Shown: positions 60,240 to 64,000 of the stretch, one piece after another
How positions within the stretch are numbered: the first letter of the stretch is position 1
Layout of the letters: each line of letters starts with the position of its first letter
Assembly: GCF_045679555.1 (NCBI RefSeq)
Contig: NC_092094.1
Coordinates: forward strand, 15,018,612 to 15,082,611
Length of the DNA: 64,000 bases
Direction: 5' to 3'
Source: Salvelinus alpinus
Lineage: Eukaryota > Chordata > Actinopteri > Salmoniformes > Salmonidae
Notes under the pieces: model-generated
Told to the model about the DNA's origin: nothing
The model's database searches: none
The model's input: the letters and a program-made list of their open reading frames with translations, nothing else
Translations under genes and position numbers: made by a program

Positions 60240-61600
60240 CATCTGTCATAGCGTTGACTATCATTAAATGTGAAGACTGTATATTATCAAATCAATTCTC
60301 TATGTGTCATTTAATAACACGATTAAACTAATCATGTAACTTTAATTAACGAGGAAGTCGGGGCACCACGGGAAAATGTTTAAAGAGTATTTATTTCCCG
60401 AATTAACTCTTCCGATATTTTCATATCTTATCGACTACAGTCACTCATTAATGTATTATTACCTCATCAGTCTCATTACTGAAAGTTGCACACCCTTGGA
60501 TATCTGCACGAACCCTAACATAAATCAGGAATCAGCGATATACAAATTGGCTTAATTATTTTATTTACTAACTAATCAATCTAATCAATCACAGAATTAC
60601 ATAAAAACACACACAATTGGTCATACATTGGTTACTGACATGATAGAAAAGTCCCTAGTGGGCTAAGCCGATATGACGGCTTGGTAGACAAAGGAAAGGG
60701 GTGGGGACAGCTCAAGAGTGGGAAACTCAGTGCTGATAACTACACTCATAGAAATTGCTAATACCTTGAACATGAACAATCGCTCATTCGGGAAAAAATT
60801 GCAATTTACATATTTACGAGTGTAGGTCTTGCTGTCCCACTCTGCGATTGCCGGTCCGTCTGCTGGATATTAGTTCATCAGAGAGTCTCTGGTTGTTTAA
60901 CTCTGGTCGCCGTGTCCTTTGTAGCTCTGTTATAATGGATACGTCAACGTACCCTGTAGTTCTTAGAGTTGTTCTCTTAGAGTAGATGCTCCCGCCGTTG
61001 TCGGTATTCTCGTCCTAGACTTACGTATATTTTCAGCTGCGGACTGATAAAGGTCACGGTCTAGGATTTACTTCTTCAGTAGTGATCGATAGTTTCAGAG
61101 TTTATCCATTTCAACTTGGGGACTACGTCCCGGCGTTATCTTGGCTCTAGTTTGTAGATTTCTTAAACATTCGTGATGTCTGGCTGACCGTGGGTCTCTT
61201 TGGCATAAGTAGTACTTCTTCTCTGTTGAAAGTTTCAGAGTTCCAGCCATTTCAACGTGGGAACTCCCGTCCCTGCGTTTTTTGACTAATGTAAATGTTG
61301 TCAGGAGTCCTTTATAAGCACTCGCCTTGGAGGGCAGTTCCATCCCTTTTGTCCCAATGTCTATGCGTGGTTACTGACTGGGAAAAACTTTACATGAAAG
61401 ACAATTCTCATTTTGGAGGCTAAAATCACATTTCATCTTCATATTTGTGAGAAGTAGTTTCACAACATGTAGATGTAAATCTGAGAAATACATTGTGAAA
61501 GCTCTTAAAGATACAATGTTTCCGTTATAACGTCTTCAATCACCACACAGTAAATGTTGGACAAGATTATTGTTTAAATACCCACGGACCATTCCAACTG
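60240..61600. repeat. possible long interspersed repeat, unnamed
   Basis: Contains gaggaagtcggggcaccacg and gccgatatgacggcttg, which look like dispersed salmonid sequence. The segment tttcagagtt...ccatttcaac occurs twice (near 61093 and 61231). No coding potential. Identification is by impression only. Confidence 0.35.
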
Positions 61601-61629
61601 GTTGGAATACAGAAATATTGTTACATTAG

Positions 61630-62030
61630 TGTCACGTTCTGACCATAGTTCTTGTGTGTTTTGCTTGTTTTAGTGTTGGTCAGGACGTGAGCTGGGTGGG
61701 CATTCTATGTTGTGTGTCTAGTTTGTCTGTTTCTATGTTTGGCCTAATATGGTTCTCAATCAGAGGCAGGTGTTTTGTGTTGTCTCTGATTGGGAATCAT
61801 ATATAGGTGGCTTGTTTTGTGTTGGGGATTTGTGGGTGGTTGTTTCCTGTCTCTGTGTTTTCTCTGCACCAGCTAGGACTGTATCGGTTTGCCACATTTT
61901 GTTATTTTTGTATTGTTGTAGTGTTCACAGTTCGTATTATTAAATATGTTGAGCACCAACTACGCTGCGTCTTGGTCCGATCCCTGCTACACCTCCTCTT
62001 CAGACAAAGAGGAGGAAGGCTGCCGTTACA
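61630..62030 (+). mobile_element. solo LTR (TGTCACG family), 401 bp
   Basis: Starts TGTCACGTTCTGACC, ends TGCCGTTACA. Perfect 5-bp duplication ATTAG (61625-61629 and 62031-62035). Hairpin and catatatagg TATA-like site present. The 3' part encodes MLSTNYAASWSDP, then an acidic stretch. Confidence 0.9.
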
Positions 62031-62489
62031 ATTAGAAAAGCTTTTGAGGTTACCCTACTGCAAAGTCTTTCTCTGTGGTAACAAAGGGATTCTCAACTTT
62101 CCTTTTGGCAGAGTGGGGAACGGAGTTTCAGTATTTACGACCGTCATAAAACAGTAGACTTCCCGCTCTCCCCCTCTATGAGAGAGAGCACGCTGTAGAG
62201 CGGACCTACTGTAACCTGATCCTTCAGCTCTTCACAGGAGAGTCATGACACAGCATTAACATTGAAATGTTCAAATTGGAATAGTTGATTTGGTTCTGGG
62301 TGACGAGATTAGTCATTCATAGACAGGACCCAGATTAGATTAGTAATTCATAGACAGGACCCAGATTAGATTAGTAAATCTTAGACAGGACTCATTGGGG
62401 AGTTTGTCCAAACAATGTGACCGGGAAATTGCCTCCTTGGAGAAATATAATATATTATATACTAATCGACTCAATTATAGAGCGTTAAA

Positions 62490-62663
62490 GGGCTCTATTC
62501 AATCTGTACAGATTCCGCAATAGAAATGTAAAGGTAATTTCCGACTGAGTCGACATATTCAGCATTTATTGTGAATGCAGTCTCCACTAAAGCGGGAACA
62601 TTGCCTTTAAATTTCAATCACGCTGTAAAGCTGAACATCCGTGATGTGGATTGAATAGAGCCC
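62490..62663. mobile_element. 174-bp MITE
   Basis: Perfect 15-bp inverted ends gggctctattcaatc and gattgaatagagccc. No coding capacity; superfamily not determined. Confidence 0.85.
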
Positions 62664-62872
62664 AACCTGTGTGTGTGTGTGTGTTTATTTTGGGCAGCCT
62701 CTCAGTGTGGTGTGTTGTGATTGGGCCAAGCTCAATTAGGCTCGTGTCCCAGCCATCTCCAGCTTGGCCCGGTCACACCTTTGGACAGGACCCAGGGACG
62801 AGTCTCATCCAACAGAGCTGCCCTGTGTAAAGATGTTTGTGATACAGAAATAGAAAGAGAGTGATAGAGAGA

Positions 62873-62902
62873 GATTGTGTGTGTGTGTGAGTATGCGTGG
62901 GC

Positions 62903-62941
<39 letters not shown>
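62873..62941. repeat. (TG)n microsatellite
   Basis: Two TG blocks separated by agtatgcgtgggct. Confidence 0.9.
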
Positions 62942-62943
<2 letters not shown>

Positions 62944-63619
62944 ACCTTTGCTACACCAGCTGCAATGCCAAGTGCCTGGAAGAGCCCTGATATCAATAAT
63001 CATCTATCAAGGAGTCAATTATTTCCAAAATGATTCATCCAACAGTCACTGCAATTCAGCTTTTACCTGTGAATGTGAATACAACTAAATTAAACTTTAT
63101 TGACAGTCATTCATAAGACAACCCTTTCTTAACAAAAAAAAGTTTGTTTTATTTTACAGCCTGCTATTCATCTACTATTTACTCCTAAATGTCCAATTAA
63201 ATAGTTAGTAACATTGAGAGATAATAGAGGGCCGGTGATTCATTCAGTGAATCAAATGAAAAGATTTTTCTTAAGACCCATACTTCCCATAGTGATTGAA
63301 CTTAAACTGTAAGAGCGATTTATCAGAGAGAATAAGAAAGATCACAATTATATAAGCGATTCAGTTCAGCAGGGAGTCGCTGGGTGCTTGGTCTTCCGTT
63401 GGGTGCCATCCATTCCATCATGCTGACAAGGGGAAATTCAAACTTGAATCAGGAGGTGGTCAGGAGGCGGTCAGGGACAGCAGCTGTTTGGACCGTGTTG
63501 AGTTACAGTTCAAAATAGACTGCAACACCTCGGTAAACTTGGCTCTGGTTGGGGGATACGTCTAAAATAACAGACAAGGCCCTGCTCACTGCCTGAGACA
63601 GGGACCAACTTGCATTCTC
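62942..63619. other. unassigned DNA
   Basis: No supported gene. One short - strand open stretch after a ..ttattttag acceptor-like site (63460-63561) was considered as an exon and not accepted. Confidence 0.4.
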
Positions 63620-64000
63620 TCTGTTTGGGATATCCTTTAGAGATAGTGGGCTAGTCGGGATATCCTATAGAGATAGCGAGCTAGTCGGGATATCTTTTAG
63701 AGATAGCGGGCTAGTCGGGATATCCTTTAGAGATAGCGGGCTAGTCGGGATATCCTTTCGAGATAGCAGGCTAGTCGAGATATTCTTTAGAGATAGCGGG
63801 CTAGTCGGGATATCCTTTAGAGATAGCGGGCTAGTTGGGATATCCTTTAGAGATAGAGGGCTAGACGTGATATCCTTTAGAGATAGCGGGCTAGTTGGTA
63901 TATCCTTTAGAGATAGCGGGCTAGTTGGGATATCCTTTAGAGATAGAGGGCTAGAAGTGATATCCTTTAGAGATAGCGGGCTAGTTGGGCTTTAGAGATA
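63620..64000. repeat. 30-bp minisatellite, truncated by the window
   Basis: At least 12 copies of a unit with core gatatcctttagagatagcg, continuing past the right edge. Confidence 0.95.

Noticed and set aside
62640..62830. Possible - strand exon (AALLDETRPWVLSKG)
   Set aside because: Short, frames interrupted, no donor of matching phase, no recognised similarity.
63460..63561. Further cttnbp2 exon on the - strand (TYPPTRAKFTEVLQSILNCN)
   Set aside because: There is an acceptor-like ttattttag and 33 open codons, but no donor, no recognised similarity and a stop right after.

Overview
The window is vertebrate genomic DNA, almost certainly from a salmonid fish. The support is the density of transposon types familiar from salmonids: a Tc1-like transposon, tRNA-derived SINEs with matching 3' tails, foldback and hAT-type MITEs, and an LTR family whose ends begin TGTCACG. 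Introns are full of long minisatellites and (CA/TG)n tracts. The species cannot be fixed from sequence alone.

The backbone is one gene on the + strand, cftr, the CFTR chloride channel (ABCC7). It enters from the left in intron 5 (human numbering). All exons from human exon 6 to the stop codon are present between 3798 and 50928. I find 24 coding segments totalling 3975 bp, which read as 1324 codons plus a stop with every splice phase matching. Most exon lengths equal the human ones to the base. Human exons 8 and 14 are each split by an extra phase-0 intron. The ABC motifs, the phenylalanine equivalent to F508, many R-domain PKA sites and the C-terminal DTRL PDZ ligand are preserved, so this copy looks functional. 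Exons 1-5 and the promoter lie outside the window.

Layout: 1-3797 holds a LINE fragment, a solo LTR and two 19-bp minisatellites. 3798-50928 is cftr, with large introns carrying tandem arrays, a second LINE, hAT and pogo-like MITEs, solo LTRs, and in the last intron a dead Tc1 element followed by a nearly pristine 3.5-kb non-autonomous LTR element. 50929 to about 52400 is the probable cftr 3' UTR. 53415-59267 (- strand) holds the last exons of cttnbp2, the expected convergent neighbour of cftr. This copy appears broken: two in-frame stops in one conserved exon, a further stop and frame change in the exon before it, and a perfect 16-bp inverted duplication at that exon's end. The last four exons are still open and phase-compatible. 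Beyond 59267 I see repeats, another solo LTR, a MITE and a 30-bp array running off the window.

I found no undescribed defence or operon-like system. The best leads are the decay of one cttnbp2 copy beside an intact cftr, the LTR family whose reading frame starts inside its own LTR, two extra introns in cftr, and unusual tandem repeats pressed against cftr splice sites.
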